From the NCBI GenBank assembly GCA_028873815.1, contig JAPPNN010000027.1, positions 58,285 to 122,284 of the forward strand: a stretch of DNA of 64,000 bases, written 5' to 3'. Positions within the stretch are counted from its first letter, which is position 1; the number at the start of each line of letters is the position of its first letter. The stretch is from Gemmatimonadota bacterium (GTDB taxonomy: Bacteria; Gemmatimonadota; Gemmatimonadetes; Longimicrobiales; Gaopeijiaceae). A model generated the notes under the pieces. It did not search any database. It saw only the letters and a list, made by a program, of their open reading frames with translations, and had not been told where the DNA came from. Shown here one piece after another: positions 8,555 through 18,294 of the stretch. The position numbers and the translations under genes are program-made.

Positions 8555-8932
8555 TTAGCGCCGCAGCAGCGACCGGTACAGCGGGTTCGCGATCGTCAGG
8601 TACACCGTGTCGCCCGGCCCGACCGAAATCCGATTGGTGAGAATATCGTCTCCCGCCAACACGTCGATCCGGATCCGGAGGTCGTCGACGGTCGGCCAGG
8701 CAAGCGTGAAGGTCTCCCTGCCGTTGCCCGGCACAATCCCAAGACGCCGCTCCGTCCGCGCCACGGCACGCAACGTCGCTTCGTTGAAGTTGTTGTTCAC
8801 GACGTTGATCCGGATGCTGCGGGCCGCCGCGCTGCCACCGTCGAAGGGATTCGGCGCCTCGGCCGCACCGGCGCATCCCGCCAGGGCCATGGCGGTCAAC
8901 GCCATCGCCAGAAACCTCAATCGCCGAGTCAT
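8555..8932 (-). CDS. Small lipoprotein
   Basis: A 125-residue predicted lipoprotein: short basic N-terminus (MTRRLRF), hydrophobic stretch, lipobox LAGC at residues 17-20. The mature part has alternating hydrophobic residues consistent with a beta-sandwich (SIRINVVNNNFNEATL, then RIRIDVLAGDD and DTVYLTIANP). I do not recognise a named family. An AGGAGG ribosome-binding site lies 5 nt upstream of the ATG. It sits 93 nt after the stop of the large Asp-box propeller gene on the same strand and may be its operon partner. Function unknown. Confidence 0.7.
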   Translation of the reverse strand: MTRRLRFLAMALTAMALAGCAGAAEAPNPFDGGSAAARSIRINVVNNNFNEATLRAVARTERRLGIVPGNGRETFTLAWPTVDDLRIRIDVLAGDDILTNRISVGPGDTVYLTIANPLYRSLLRR

Positions 8933-9025
8933 TCGAGCCTCCTTGCCTTTCGTCGGAATCCCGCGGACCCCGGTATCTCCGGGCCGCCCGCCGGGGAGCC
9001 GTCCCCGGGACGCGCCCCACCCTCG

Positions 9026-12000
9026 CTAGCTCACGAGCCGCCTGTCCTCGATCGGTTCCAGTCCCTCGCGGATCAATAGTTCGTTCAGGCGGCCCAGATC
9101 CCGCCGAATCACGATTTCCATCTGCGACATCTGTTCGTCCAGCAACGCCGAAAGGTGCTGGAACACCTCGTGCGACTGGTCGGTCGGCCGGTCTTCCGCA
9201 CTTTCGACCACCCCCAGCAGCGCGGCCAGCTTGTTGTTCAGCTTGATCGGGAAGTTGAGCGGATCCTGGTTGCTCTGATTCCGGACCTGGTAGATCTCGG
9301 CCTCGACCACGCTCAGGTTCTCGTCCACGACGACCGCCTGGGCTTCCACCTCGTCGTCGTCGGTCTCCTCGAGCCGCTCGTCGATCTGGCCCTTGATGTC
9401 GCGCACCTTGATCACGGCTTCGTTGGCCTCCGACACCCGGTCCCGGATCTCGATCGCCAGTTCGAAGCGTTCCCGCAGATCCGCCACGGTGACGCCCTCC
9501 AGGTTCGGGTTGATCCGGATATCGAAGTCGCGCGTCAGCGGGGCTCCGTCGTTCACCGTCATCCGCACCGTGTAGGTCCCGGGCACGGCGGTCGGCCCCA
9601 TCGGTCGCGCCGCCCACATGATCCTTCCCTCGAAGTCCGTCCACGCGGGATAGCGCATGTCCCAGCGGAACGAGTGGGACCCCTGCTCCACCGCCGGCTG
9701 TCCACCGCCCCCACCCCCGAAGAAGGCCGCGAAGGGACTCACTTCCTCCTCCTCTTCCTCGTCACCCGCGACCGCCTCGTAGGTGCGGATGACCTCACCC
9801 GCGGCGTCGAGCACCTCGAACGTCACCTTCTCCGCGTCCTCGGCCAGGTAGTACTGGAACTCGGCTCCGAAATCGAGCCCGCGGATGGGGTCGACCGGAT
9901 CGAAGAGCCACGCGTCCGCGCCCGCGATCTCGTCGGTCAGCTGGCGCAGCGGCCCTATGTTCTCGAGCACCCAGAAGGAACGGCCGTGGGTGCCGATCAC
10001 CACGTCGTTCTCTTCGACGACGAGGTCCGACACCTGCACGACCGGCAGATTCAGGGATAGCGGCTGCCACATTCCCCCGTCGTCGAACGAGACGTACACG
10101 GTCCGCTCGGACGCAGCGAAAAGCAGCCCCGCACGCTGGGGATCCTCCCGCGTGGCCCGGATGAAGTCGTCCCCGGGCAGCCCGTCGACGATCTTCGTCC
10201 ACGTCTGTCCGTAGTCGTCCGTCTTCCAGATGTAGGGGGCGCGGTCGTCGTCCACGAGGTAGCGGATCCCCGAGACGTAGGCCTTGCCCGGCGTGTTCGG
10301 CGACGCGTCGATCGTGTTGATGCGCACGAAGTCGGGTGCGTCCGGCGGGGTCACGTTCGACCAGTTCAGGCCGCCGTCGCGGGTGACGTGGATGAGCCCG
10401 TCGTCCGAGCCCGCCCAGATCACCTCGGCGTCGTGGTAGGACGGGGCGATGGCGAAGACCGTGGCGTACGTCTCCACACCCGTCTGGTCCCTCGTGATGG
10501 GGCCGCCCGAGGGACCCATCGTCATGGCGTCGGCACGGGTCAGGTCCGGGCTGATCTGTTCCCAGCTCTGACCCTCGGTCGTGGTCTTCCAGACCTTCTG
10601 CGTACCCGTGTAGAGTACATCGGGGTCATGGTGGGAGAAGACGATGGGGAAGGTCCACTGCACCCTTTCGATCAGATCCTCCGACGATTGCCCCATGGGG
10701 TTTTCCGGCCACACGTTGACCGCCCGCGTCTGGCCCGTGGCCATGTCGAAGCGGGACAGCGCGCCCCCGTAGCAGCCCGCGTAGAACACATCGAGGTTGA
10801 TCGGATTGGGCGCCACGTACCCGCTCTCGCACCCGCCCACCGCGTAGTACCACGCGCGGTTGCCAGGCCCCCGCGCCGCCATCTGGTTCCAGCCGCGCAC
10901 CGGGATGCACGCCGTCGAGTTGTCCTGCTGGCCGCCGCAGATGTGGTACGGCGTGTGCTCGGTCGTGATCACGCGATAGAACTGCGCCGTCGAATAGTCC
11001 TGATCCGTCCAGCTCCGGCCGCCGTTGAACGTCACGTTGGCCCCGCCGTCGTTCGCGTTGATCATGCGGTCCGAGTCGCCGGGGGCGATCCACAGGTCAT
11101 GGTTGTCCCCGTGGGGCACCGGTATCCCGCGGGGGAACGTCTCGCCGCCGTCACGCGACCGGTACAGCCCCGTGTTCAGGGCGTACATGACGTCCTCGTC
11201 GTTGGGGTCGGCGTACACGCGCGTGTAGTAGAAGGCGCGCTGCCTCAGCTTGCGCTCCTCGTTCACGCGGTCCCAGGTGGCCCCGGCGTCGTCCGAGCGC
11301 CACACGCCGCCGTCGGGCTCGTGTTCGATCAGCGCCCACACGCGATCCGGGTTCGCGGGCGACACGGCGACCCCGATCTTTCCGACCGGTCCCTCCGCGA
11401 GGCCGACATTGGCGGTGATCTCGGTCCAGCTCTCCCCTCCGTCGGTGGACTTGTAGAGGCCGCTGTCCTCACCCCCCGACGACATCCCCCAGGAACGGCG
11501 CCATGCCTCCCAGATCGCGGCATAGATGATGTCCGGATTCGTTACGTCCACACTGATGTCCACAGCGCCGGCCCTGTCGCTTTTGTAGAGGACCCGCCGC
11601 CAGGTCTCGCCCCCGTCCGTCGTCTTGAACACGCCCCGCTCCGGGTTGTTGGCGGAGTGCTTCCCGAAGGCCGCGGCCCAGGCCACGTCGCAGTTGTCCG
11701 GGTGGATGCGGATGCGCGCGATGTTCTGGGTCTCGGTCAGCCCGATGTGCTCCCAGGTCTCGCCGGCGTCCGTGGACTTGTAGGCCCCGTCGCCCTGCTG
11801 GATGTTCCCCCGGATCTGGGTCTCGCCCGTCCCCATGTAGACGATGTCGGGGTTGCTCTCGCAGACCTGCACCGCGCCGATCGACGCGCTGTTCATTTGC
11901 CCGTCGGTGATCGGTTCCCAGTTCTGGCCACCGTCGGTGGTTTTCCACAGACCGCCCCCGGTGGTGCCCATGTAGTACTCGAAGGGGCGGGCGTCCGAGC

Positions 12001-12178
12001 CCGCGGCGGCAATCGAGCGGCCGCCACGGGGCGGGCCGACGTTGCGCCATTCGAGCGAACCCCACAGGGCCTCGTCGTAGCTCTGCTGGGCGTGGGCGGG
12101 GGTCTGGGGCCAGGCGGCGGCAACGGCCAGGCCGGCGACGGCAGCGGTGAGGAATGGGAAGCGACGCTGGTTGGGCAT
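9026..12178 (-). CDS. Secreted Asp-box (VPS10/sortilin-like) beta-propeller protein
   Basis: A 1050-residue exported protein. The signal peptide (FPFLTAAVAGLAVAAAWP, then AHAQQ) ends near residue 31. From about 40 to 750 there are at least nine Asp-box repeats of the type TTDGGQNW, STDAGETW, TTDGGETW, STDGGESW, DDAGATW and RDGGLNW, the hallmark of BNR/sortilin propellers, probably two propellers in tandem. A C-terminal region (about 780-1050) contains an acidic/Gly-rich linker, a beta-sandwich segment (VPGTYTVRMTVNDG) and charged helices. Such proteins are often annotated as glycosyl hydrolases without catalytic evidence. It follows SusC/SusD and two lipoproteins on the same strand, so it could process or bind the SusCD substrate at the cell surface. 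AAGGAGC precedes the ATG. Confidence 0.85.
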   Translation of the reverse strand: MPNQRRFPFLTAAVAGLAVAAAWPQTPAHAQQSYDEALWGSLEWRNVGPPRGGRSIAAAGSDARPFEYYMGTTGGGLWKTTDGGQNWEPITDGQMNSASIGAVQVCESNPDIVYMGTGETQIRGNIQQGDGAYKSTDAGETWEHIGLTETQNIARIRIHPDNCDVAWAAAFGKHSANNPERGVFKTTDGGETWRRVLYKSDRAGAVDISVDVTNPDIIYAAIWEAWRRSWGMSSGGEDSGLYKSTDGGESWTEITANVGLAEGPVGKIGVAVSPANPDRVWALIEHEPDGGVWRSDDAGATWDRVNEERKLRQRAFYYTRVYADPNDEDVMYALNTGLYRSRDGGETFPRGIPVPHGDNHDLWIAPGDSDRMINANDGGANVTFNGGRSWTDQDYSTAQFYRVITTEHTPYHICGGQQDNSTACIPVRGWNQMAARGPGNRAWYYAVGGCESGYVAPNPINLDVFYAGCYGGALSRFDMATGQTRAVNVWPENPMGQSSEDLIERVQWTFPIVFSHHDPDVLYTGTQKVWKTTTEGQSWEQISPDLTRADAMTMGPSGGPITRDQTGVETYATVFAIAPSYHDAEVIWAGSDDGLIHVTRDGGLNWSNVTPPDAPDFVRINTIDASPNTPGKAYVSGIRYLVDDDRAPYIWKTDDYGQTWTKIVDGLPGDDFIRATREDPQRAGLLFAASERTVYVSFDDGGMWQPLSLNLPVVQVSDLVVEENDVVIGTHGRSFWVLENIGPLRQLTDEIAGADAWLFDPVDPIRGLDFGAEFQYYLAEDAEKVTFEVLDAAGEVIRTYEAVAGDEEEEEEVSPFAAFFGGGGGGQPAVEQGSHSFRWDMRYPAWTDFEGRIMWAARPMGPTAVPGTYTVRMTVNDGAPLTRDFDIRINPNLEGVTVADLRERFELAIEIRDRVSEANEAVIKVRDIKGQIDERLEETDDDEVEAQAVVVDENLSVVEAEIYQVRNQSNQDPLNFPIKLNNKLAALLGVVESAEDRPTDQSHEVFQHLSALLDEQMSQMEIVIRRDLGRLNELLIREGLEPIEDRRLVS

Positions 12179-12229
12179 GAGGAAGAAAGCTCCTTATGAA
12201 GACTGACTACGGTCGATCCGGTACGGGGC

Positions 12230-12258
12230 AGGATAGAATGACACAGGTTGCCGATCAA
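12230..12258 (-). promoter_or_regulatory. Candidate sigma70-type promoter for the Asp-box propeller gene
   Basis: On the minus strand TTGATC (12258-12253) and TATCCT (12235-12230) are separated by 17 nt. They lie about 50-80 nt upstream of the ATG at 12178 in the 173-nt gap after the small lipoprotein gene. Each hexamer matches the consensus at four of six positions, so support is moderate. Confidence 0.4.
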
Positions 12259-12351
12259 GGACCGCCGTAGTGCACGGTCCCGGCGTGGGCGGGGACGCCG
12301 GCACCCGGCAGCGCACCGGCGCCGGTGGGCACGTAGCCGGCGCGACCGTTC

Positions 12352-12867
12352 CTACCGCCCCACGGGGATTCGGATGATCGGGATCAGGGTGCCTATGGTC
12401 TGGCCGTCGTCGGCTTCTTCTTCGTTGGACCCTCCGACCACCACCTGCCGGACAACCACCGCAACCAGGCCACTGCCGAGGGCGGCGATGACGCCGCTGC
12501 GAAGAACGGACAGCTCCCGCGTGGCCAGCGCTTCCACCCCGGTTCGCGGGATGCCCACGGACTGCCGCAACTGCCGGCTCCCCGAGATTTCGGAAGGCAG
12601 CCGCAGGGTCACGACCGACACGAAGACGGAGTCGTCGCTGGCGCCGACCAGGCGACCGTCCACGGTGCGCGAGAGCTGCCCGGTCTGCTGGGTCAGTTCA
12701 AGGGCCTGCGCGTCGGAGACCGTGACGCGCACATCGCTGCCAACCGGAGGCGTGGACGCCATTGGCTGGAACGTGTAACAGGCGGTGGAGAACAGCGCAG
12801 CCAGCACCACAGCGGCACCCGCAAGCCGCTGACAGCCCGCTCTTCCCGGTCGATCAGGTCGTTCCAT
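12352..12867 (-). CDS. Small lipoprotein with hydrophobic C-terminal segment
   Basis: A 171-residue predicted lipoprotein with signal peptide and lipobox FSTAC (Cys30). The mature region begins YTFQPM and contains a short beta-rich unit (VRVTVSDAQAL, RTVDGRLVGASDDSVFVSV). A hydrophobic segment, LRSGVIAALGSGLVAVVVRQVVV, lies near residues 120-143 and is followed by an acidic patch (EEEADD). The domain pattern recalls short Gemmatimonadota lipoproteins located beside SusC/SusD genes, but I cannot name a family. It starts 3 nt after the upstream 145-residue lipoprotein gene, so the pair is co-transcribed. Function unknown. Confidence 0.65.
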   Translation of the reverse strand: MERPDRPGRAGCQRLAGAAVVLAALFSTACYTFQPMASTPPVGSDVRVTVSDAQALELTQQTGQLSRTVDGRLVGASDDSVFVSVVTLRLPSEISGSRQLRQSVGIPRTGVEALATRELSVLRSGVIAALGSGLVAVVVRQVVVGGSNEEEADDGQTIGTLIPIIRIPVGR

Positions 12868-12870
12868 GGG

Positions 12871-13308
12871 TCACAGAAGTTCGAAATCCTGAAGGACATG
12901 CTGATTGAACAGATACATGTAGAGAATCGGGTTTCCCGGTCCGGCCTGCACCGTGTTGTCGACCGCCTGATCGTCGTCGAGGAAGACCTGGACCCGCACG
13001 GTAACCGTCGTCGAGTCGGCCGGTACCGCAAACATGTAGAACCGCTGCTCTTCCTTGATGTTCCAGTTCCGGTCGAACGGCAGAGGGCCCCTGATGGTAT
13101 CCGAAGCGAAGACTTCTGCCGTCAAATCGCCCTGCTCGTCGCTGGTCGCAAAGAACTCGGTGGACGTGATGACAAGGAACTGCCGGGTATCCCCTTCCAG
13201 GGTGATTCGAATCACGTCCGGGGCCGGGTCTTCGAACCAGTCACAGGCCCCGAATGCGAGTACCACCAGGAAAGATGCGCCAAGCGCCTTGCGAACTCTG
13301 CTCTTCAA
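12871..13308 (-). CDS. Small lipoprotein of the SusCD locus
   Basis: A 145-residue lipoprotein with lipobox FGAC (Cys22) after the signal sequence ASFLVVLA. The mature protein is acidic and beta-rich (DVIRITLEGDTRQFLVITSTEFF, then VTVRVQVFLDDDQ), consistent with an immunoglobulin-like sandwich that might sit beside SusD on the outer membrane. No family recognised. It begins 186 nt after the end of susD and ends 3 nt before the next lipoprotein gene. The intervening 187 nt after susD shows no obvious gene. Confidence 0.65.
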   Translation of the reverse strand: MKSRVRKALGASFLVVLAFGACDWFEDPAPDVIRITLEGDTRQFLVITSTEFFATSDEQGDLTAEVFASDTIRGPLPFDRNWNIKEEQRFYMFAVPADSTTVTVRVQVFLDDDQAVDNTVQAGPGNPILYMYLFNQHVLQDFELL

Positions 13309-13494
13309 CGGGACTCCCGATCGCTGCTGGAAAGAACTTTGGTCTGCGACCCGCCGCAGCTACGCTTCGCCGGCCACCAGGTTTGAATAACGAGCATCGC
13401 ACGGCGGGGCCCAGGAGGCAACTCCTGGACCCCGCCCGGTCACGCGTCGGCGGACCGACCGCCGAGCCAACCTCACTCGGCGTTTGCGTCCTGC

Positions 13495-14814
13495 CTACCC
13501 GTCACACGGATGATTCGCGTTGTCCGGGTGGTGACAGTTCGCGAGGATCTCGATGCGGGTGATCGGCAGCATGAGGCCCGGCGTAGAGGCCGCCGGCGAG
13601 CCCGGCAGCCAGTTCATGCTCTTCACGCCGAAGCGGTAGTGGTCCTGCAGCCTCTTGTACTGCATGAACAGATTCACCCGCCGCTCGTGCTCAAGCATGT
13701 CGCGTGCAGGAATCTGCCCCGAGTAGGCCGTCAAGCCGTCGAGCCCTTCGCGGATCATGTTGATGTGGTTCGTGAACCCGTCCATGTCACCGTTCGCCAG
13801 CGCGGCCTCAGCCACAATCAGACGCAGGCCCCGCTCACCCACGACGGTCAGCGGCGCATATCCGCCCCCATCGAGGAACTCGTCCACCCGTGTCTTGTAG
13901 CGCGTGTCGAGAGCACCCTCGATCGGGTCCATGAGGTTGTGCGACGTCAGGGTCGGCGGGTCGGCCGGGTCCTTCGTAGCGTACTCCGGCCCGATTTGCA
14001 ACTCGCCCCGCTCGTTGACCTGCCACGAGAGGTTGTTATTCACAGTAGCGCCGCTGTACAAGAACCGGTAGGCCCAGTCCGTGCCCGCAACCGAGCCGAG
14101 CACCGCCATCGCGTCGCTGTTCGCGTTCGAATCGTTGACGAGCGGATTGCCCGGTGTCGAACCCGGCGGGTTAAGCAGGCCCCAGATAGCCTTCTGATGG
14201 TAGGCCTGCGCCCGGGCGGCCTGCGCCCGCATGGCAGTCTCTCCACCCCCCGCCATCGCCGCGCTGAAGTAGGCGATGGCCTGATCGAAGACCGTGTGCA
14301 TGTTGGCTTCGCCGATGAGGGGCCCGGGCTCGGTGCGGTCGCTGAACGCGAAGTCGTCGAACATCTGCGCGATGGACGAGTAGGCGACGCCGGCGTACAG
14401 ATTTGCCCGCGCCAGATCCGCCTGCACATCGGCGCCCTCGGAAACGTGCCCCTCCAGCAGGCCGACGGCGAACTGGGACATCCAGCGTGCCTGGGCAATG
14501 CCGGGGAACGAGCCGTCGGCGAATTCGTTGCCGGGGTTGTTCGGTGTCCCCTGGTCGAGCTCGTTCCACGCATCGCGGGACCCGATCCAGGTGATCTCGT
14601 CCCCGACGGTGGAGAATGCCGCGTAGATCCCGGCGATGCCTCTGGCGACCAGCGCCTGCGAGCCGTTCACGGCCGCGGCGGCGGCCTCGACCTTCTCGAT
14701 GTCCGCCTGGACCAGAGCATTGGGGTTGTCGACCTCGAGGAGGTCGCAAGCGCCGAGGAAGGCGACCGCCCCCAACGCGGTCAGGATTGATCCTGGTTTC
14801 CTGTTGATCATCAT
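13495..14814 (-). CDS. RagB/SusD family outer-membrane nutrient-binding lipoprotein
   Basis: A 439-residue SusD-type lipoprotein, the lid partner of the SusC channel. The lipobox FLGAC (Cys23) is followed by DLLEVDNPNALVQADIEK, the typical SusD N-terminus. Helical TPR-like segments follow (for example around AARAQAYHQKAIWG), and the C-terminus has the usual RRVNLFMQYKRLQDHYRFG-type block before the final helices. It starts 12 nt after the susC stop; AGGAGGGA in that gap is the ribosome-binding site, so translation of the two is tightly linked. It belongs to the shorter SusD subgroup seen with transporters of unassigned substrate. Ligand unknown. Confidence 0.88.
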   Translation of the reverse strand: MMINRKPGSILTALGAVAFLGACDLLEVDNPNALVQADIEKVEAAAAAVNGSQALVARGIAGIYAAFSTVGDEITWIGSRDAWNELDQGTPNNPGNEFADGSFPGIAQARWMSQFAVGLLEGHVSEGADVQADLARANLYAGVAYSSIAQMFDDFAFSDRTEPGPLIGEANMHTVFDQAIAYFSAAMAGGGETAMRAQAARAQAYHQKAIWGLLNPPGSTPGNPLVNDSNANSDAMAVLGSVAGTDWAYRFLYSGATVNNNLSWQVNERGELQIGPEYATKDPADPPTLTSHNLMDPIEGALDTRYKTRVDEFLDGGGYAPLTVVGERGLRLIVAEAALANGDMDGFTNHINMIREGLDGLTAYSGQIPARDMLEHERRVNLFMQYKRLQDHYRFGVKSMNWLPGSPAASTPGLMLPITRIEILANCHHPDNANHPCDG

Positions 14815-14826
14815 CTCATCTCCCTC

Positions 14827-17800
14827 CTAGAAGCCCGCACGCAGCGAGAAGGTGAACCGCCGCGGAATCGGCACGCCGAAGGCTTCCGTTCCGGTGAGGA
14901 AGTTGCAGTTGACGCCACCGCCCGTGCAGTTGGACTGCGGGTTGATCTCCGGGTCGATTCCGCGGTAGTCGCCGAACATCCAGAGATGCACGTTGCGGCC
15001 GCCAAGCGTAATCGCGGCGTTGTCGAGCCCGAACCCTTCGATCATGTCGGTGGGGAGCCGGTACGACAGCGAGATCTCGCGCAGCCGAATGAAGTCGGAG
15101 GTCCAGATCTGATTCATCCCCGACATGGGCGCCAGCGCCCGGTACTCTCTGGCCCACTCGAGCGCGGCTTCGAGCCGCTGCTCGGCGGTGGAGGCCGGAT
15201 TCTGCATGATCGACGCCACGCGCGCCGTGCCCGGCACGTTGCGGCCGATGACGGCGTTGGCCTGCCGGAAGGCACCGGTCAGATCCTGCGTATGGTAGTT
15301 GCCCGCCCGGTACTCGAAGTTGGTCGACAGGTCGAAGCTGCCGAGGAAGTTCATGTTGAACCCTGTTGAGCCGGCAAAGTCCGGAGTCGGCTTGCCGATG
15401 TAGCTGTCCAGGTATTCCGCCGCGCCACCCGCGCAGCCGACCGGAATGACCTCGAACGACGACGGATTGCGCGCCTCGCTGAAGAACTCGAGCGCCTCGG
15501 CCCGCGACGGCTCCGAGCAGTTCCGGTTGAGATCCAGCGGAATGGCCATGTTCGGATCCAGGACCGCACCGAAGAACGAGCCGGGTGCATAGCCTTCCTT
15601 CAGGAAGTTCCGGTATCTGGGATATGACCCGCCTGTCTTGAGCGGAGGAGCACCTCCCAGGTCCGTCACGATCTCATCAATGTACGCCGTATTGGCGAAA
15701 ACGTTGATGGAGAGGTTTTCGCTGTTGTAGACCGAACCGTTGACGGTCGCCTCGATTCCCGTCGCATCAATCTGCCCGATATTGTCGAGCTGCGTCGCGG
15801 TGAAGCCCCCTGTCACCGGGAACTGGCGGTTGACCAGTGCGTCGCTGGTGACGCGATCCCAATACGTGACGTCAACGGCGATCCGGTCGTTCAGCAGCCC
15901 GAACTCCATACCGAATTCGTATTCGTCGGAGATTTCGGGCCTCAGCGCCTGGTTCCCCAGGTTGCCGGGGGAGAGCCCGGGCCCCACCTCGGCCGGGCGC
16001 GGCACGAAGGTGGTGAACTTGTCGAAGGCGCCCGGCTGCAGTCCCGAGCGTCCCCACGCGGCGCGGACGCGGAAGGTCGACAGCGTCTCGTTGTTCCAGT
16101 CGAAGAGGTCGGTCGGGATGACGGAGGCCGCCAGCTTGGGATAGGTGGCCGTCTCGAAGTCCGAACCGAACGCGCTGTTGGCGTCGAAGCGCGCCCCGAG
16201 CGTCACGAACGCCCAGTCCTGCCAGCCGACCTGCTCCTGGAAGTACACACCGGCGTTGACCACACGCGTCCACCCCTCGGACGTCCACTGGTTGGCTCCG
16301 GCGCTTGCGACCTCCAGACCGGGACCCGGGAAGCTCTGGCCGCCGCCGCCGTGATAGACGTTCTGGCTCAGGAAGCCCTGGGTGCCGACGAGCAGCGTGC
16401 TGCTTATGTCGTCGGTGAAGTTGTTGTCGTAGGACAGCTTGAAGTCGCCCGTGACCTCACGATGGTTGCGGTCGCCGAACGAGCGCGTGCCTTCGGTGTT
16501 GTAGGTGGTGAAACTGTCGACGTTCCAGCCGAAGGGGAAGAAGGAGACGTTCGTGCCGTTGGTAACGTCCACGCCGAAGGTGCCGTCGAAGACCATACCT
16601 TCCATGATCGTCCAGTTGGCGTTGAGGCTTCCGGCGAAGTGCTCGACATCCTCGAAGATGTCGCGCTCGGCCGTTTCACGGAGCGTCGCGAAAGCCAGAC
16701 TGCCGTAGCGGTTGTTGTCGTCGGCGAGACGGAGCTGGCCCATGAGACCGAGTGAGAAGACGCCGAAGATGTTGTTGCCCCCGGCGAGACTGCTCTTGTT
16801 GAGCTCCGAATAGAGGCCGCTTACGCGGATGCGCACGTTGTCGAAGGGGAAGATGCTGAGGTTCAGCGTCCCCTGGCGGCGCACGATCGTGTCCTCGTTC
16901 TTGAGGCTGCCGCCGTCGGCGAAGACGCCCTCAAGCTTGCTGAACGGGCCGTTCTCGTTGTGGTAGCGCCCCGAGGCAAAGTACTGAATGAGGTCGCTGC
17001 CGCCCGAGACGGAACCCGAATAGGTCTGCCCGTACCCGGTGTTGTACAGCTCGCTCATGTAGTCGACTTCGTACACCTCGTACGGCTGGAGGCTCACGCC
17101 CCAGCGGTGCTGCATGCGCGCGACTTCTTCCGCGTTGCGCGGGAAGTCGGCGTGGTTGATGAAGCGATTGAAGGGCGCCCTGACCGCGGTCTGGTCGGTC
17201 TGGATCGTCCACCGCGGCGCACCCTGCTGGCCACGCTTGGTGAAGATCTGGATCACGCCGTTCGACGCCTCGGTGCCGTACAGCGTCGCGGCCGCGGCCC
17301 CCTTGAGGATCTCGATCCGCTCGATCGAGTTGGGGTCGATGTCGTCGATCCGTCGCGTGGCCGCCTGCCCCGCACCCCAGCCGCCTCCGCTGCCACGGTC
17401 GATACGGACGCCATCGAGGTAGATGATGGGCTCGTTCGACTGCGAAAGCGACGCGGAACCGCGGATGCGAATGCGCCCACTGGAGCCGGTGTCACCGCCG
17501 CCGGGAAGACCTACGACCCCGGCCTCGCGGCCCTGGAGAACGTCGCTGAAGCTGGTGATCGGCGCGTTCTCCAGCGCGGACACGTCCACCGTGGCAATCG
17601 AGTTGCCGAGCTTCTTCTTCTCGGTCGCGACCCCGGTTCCGGTGACCACGATCTGGTCGAGCTGGATCGCGGTGACGGAGAGACCGAAGTCCACCGTCGA
17701 GGTCCCACCCGCGGTGACCGTCACGGTCTCCGAGCCCGACCGGTAACCGACCAGCTCGGCGATGACCGTGTGCGTCCCAGGGGGCGCGTTCACGAACAGG

Positions 17801-18015
17801 TACCGGCCGGTGCTGTTGGTCAGTGTGCCGAGGGCCGTGCCCTCGATGTAGACCTGGGCCGATTCCAGAGGCCGGCCCGACGCGGCGTCGGTGACCTGTC
17901 CCGTGACGGTGCCGGTCTGGGCGGCCGCCGCGGATGCGAAGGCAAGGCTGGCCAGCAAGGCCAGGCAAAGCCCTCCTGCCCCATTCCTGAGGCTTGCGAA
18001 CGAATTACGTGTCAT
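14827..18015 (-). CDS. SusC/RagA family TonB-linked outer-membrane receptor
   Basis: A 1062-residue TonB-dependent receptor. A signal peptide ends near AAAQTG (residue 33). Residues about 34-115 are a carboxypeptidase-like regulatory domain (VTGQVTDAASGRPLESAQVYI). The plug starts with DQIVVTGTG and contains VLQGREAGV, SGRIRIRG, EPIIYLDGVRID and IERIEILKGAAAATLYG, the SusC signature. The C-terminal half is a beta-barrel ending in FTFSLRAGF, with a terminal aromatic as expected for BAM recognition. It forms a pair with the SusD gene 12 nt downstream and would import a ligand bound by SusD using TonB energy. A GGGAGGA ribosome-binding site lies 7 nt before the ATG. The substrate cannot be deduced. 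Confidence 0.94.
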   Translation of the reverse strand: MTRNSFASLRNGAGGLCLALLASLAFASAAAAQTGTVTGQVTDAASGRPLESAQVYIEGTALGTLTNSTGRYLFVNAPPGTHTVIAELVGYRSGSETVTVTAGGTSTVDFGLSVTAIQLDQIVVTGTGVATEKKKLGNSIATVDVSALENAPITSFSDVLQGREAGVVGLPGGGDTGSSGRIRIRGSASLSQSNEPIIYLDGVRIDRGSGGGWGAGQAATRRIDDIDPNSIERIEILKGAAAATLYGTEASNGVIQIFTKRGQQGAPRWTIQTDQTAVRAPFNRFINHADFPRNAEEVARMQHRWGVSLQPYEVYEVDYMSELYNTGYGQTYSGSVSGGSDLIQYFASGRYHNENGPFSKLEGVFADGGSLKNEDTIVRRQGTLNLSIFPFDNVRIRVSGLYSELNKSSLAGGNNIFGVFSLGLMGQLRLADDNNRYGSLAFATLRETAERDIFEDVEHFAGSLNANWTIMEGMVFDGTFGVDVTNGTNVSFFPFGWNVDSFTTYNTEGTRSFGDRNHREVTGDFKLSYDNNFTDDISSTLLVGTQGFLSQNVYHGGGGQSFPGPGLEVASAGANQWTSEGWTRVVNAGVYFQEQVGWQDWAFVTLGARFDANSAFGSDFETATYPKLAASVIPTDLFDWNNETLSTFRVRAAWGRSGLQPGAFDKFTTFVPRPAEVGPGLSPGNLGNQALRPEISDEYEFGMEFGLLNDRIAVDVTYWDRVTSDALVNRQFPVTGGFTATQLDNIGQIDATGIEATVNGSVYNSENLSINVFANTAYIDEIVTDLGGAPPLKTGGSYPRYRNFLKEGYAPGSFFGAVLDPNMAIPLDLNRNCSEPSRAEALEFFSEARNPSSFEVIPVGCAGGAAEYLDSYIGKPTPDFAGSTGFNMNFLGSFDLSTNFEYRAGNYHTQDLTGAFRQANAVIGRNVPGTARVASIMQNPASTAEQRLEAALEWAREYRALAPMSGMNQIWTSDFIRLREISLSYRLPTDMIEGFGLDNAAITLGGRNVHLWMFGDYRGIDPEINPQSNCTGGGVNCNFLTGTEAFGVPIPRRFTFSLRAGF

Positions 18016-18294
18016 GAGTTGTCCTCCCTTTTCGAGTCCTGGACATTTGACACACCCTATCTATTTCTTCACCGGGTATCTCCCGGTCAGGGCCGTGGCC
18101 CAATGTTCGGGTCCTCCAACTCGTCCCGCAACCCCCCGCCCTGGACGGACGATCCCCCCGAGAACGCCCAGGCCCCCGGCAAAACCGCGTCGCCACGCGA
18201 ACAATCACCAAGGTTGCCCCTGCGGCGTCGCGTGTCAAGCACGCTAGTACGGGCAAGGGTTTCGCGGTGGCGCCGCCCTGCGCGGAACGGGCAA
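18016..18294. other. 279-nt leader between RidA and susC genes
   Basis: No gene seen. On the minus strand it is the susC leader, with the susC ribosome-binding site at the right of the ATG and a perfect hairpin ACCGGG-TATCT-CCCGGT at 18071-18087 about 60 nt upstream of the start. No convincing promoter hexamer pair was identified. Confidence 0.5.

Noticed and set aside
10388..12199. 603-codon plus frame antisense to the Asp-box propeller
   Set aside because: Shadow of a protein with repeated Asp-box motifs; no recognisable protein features.
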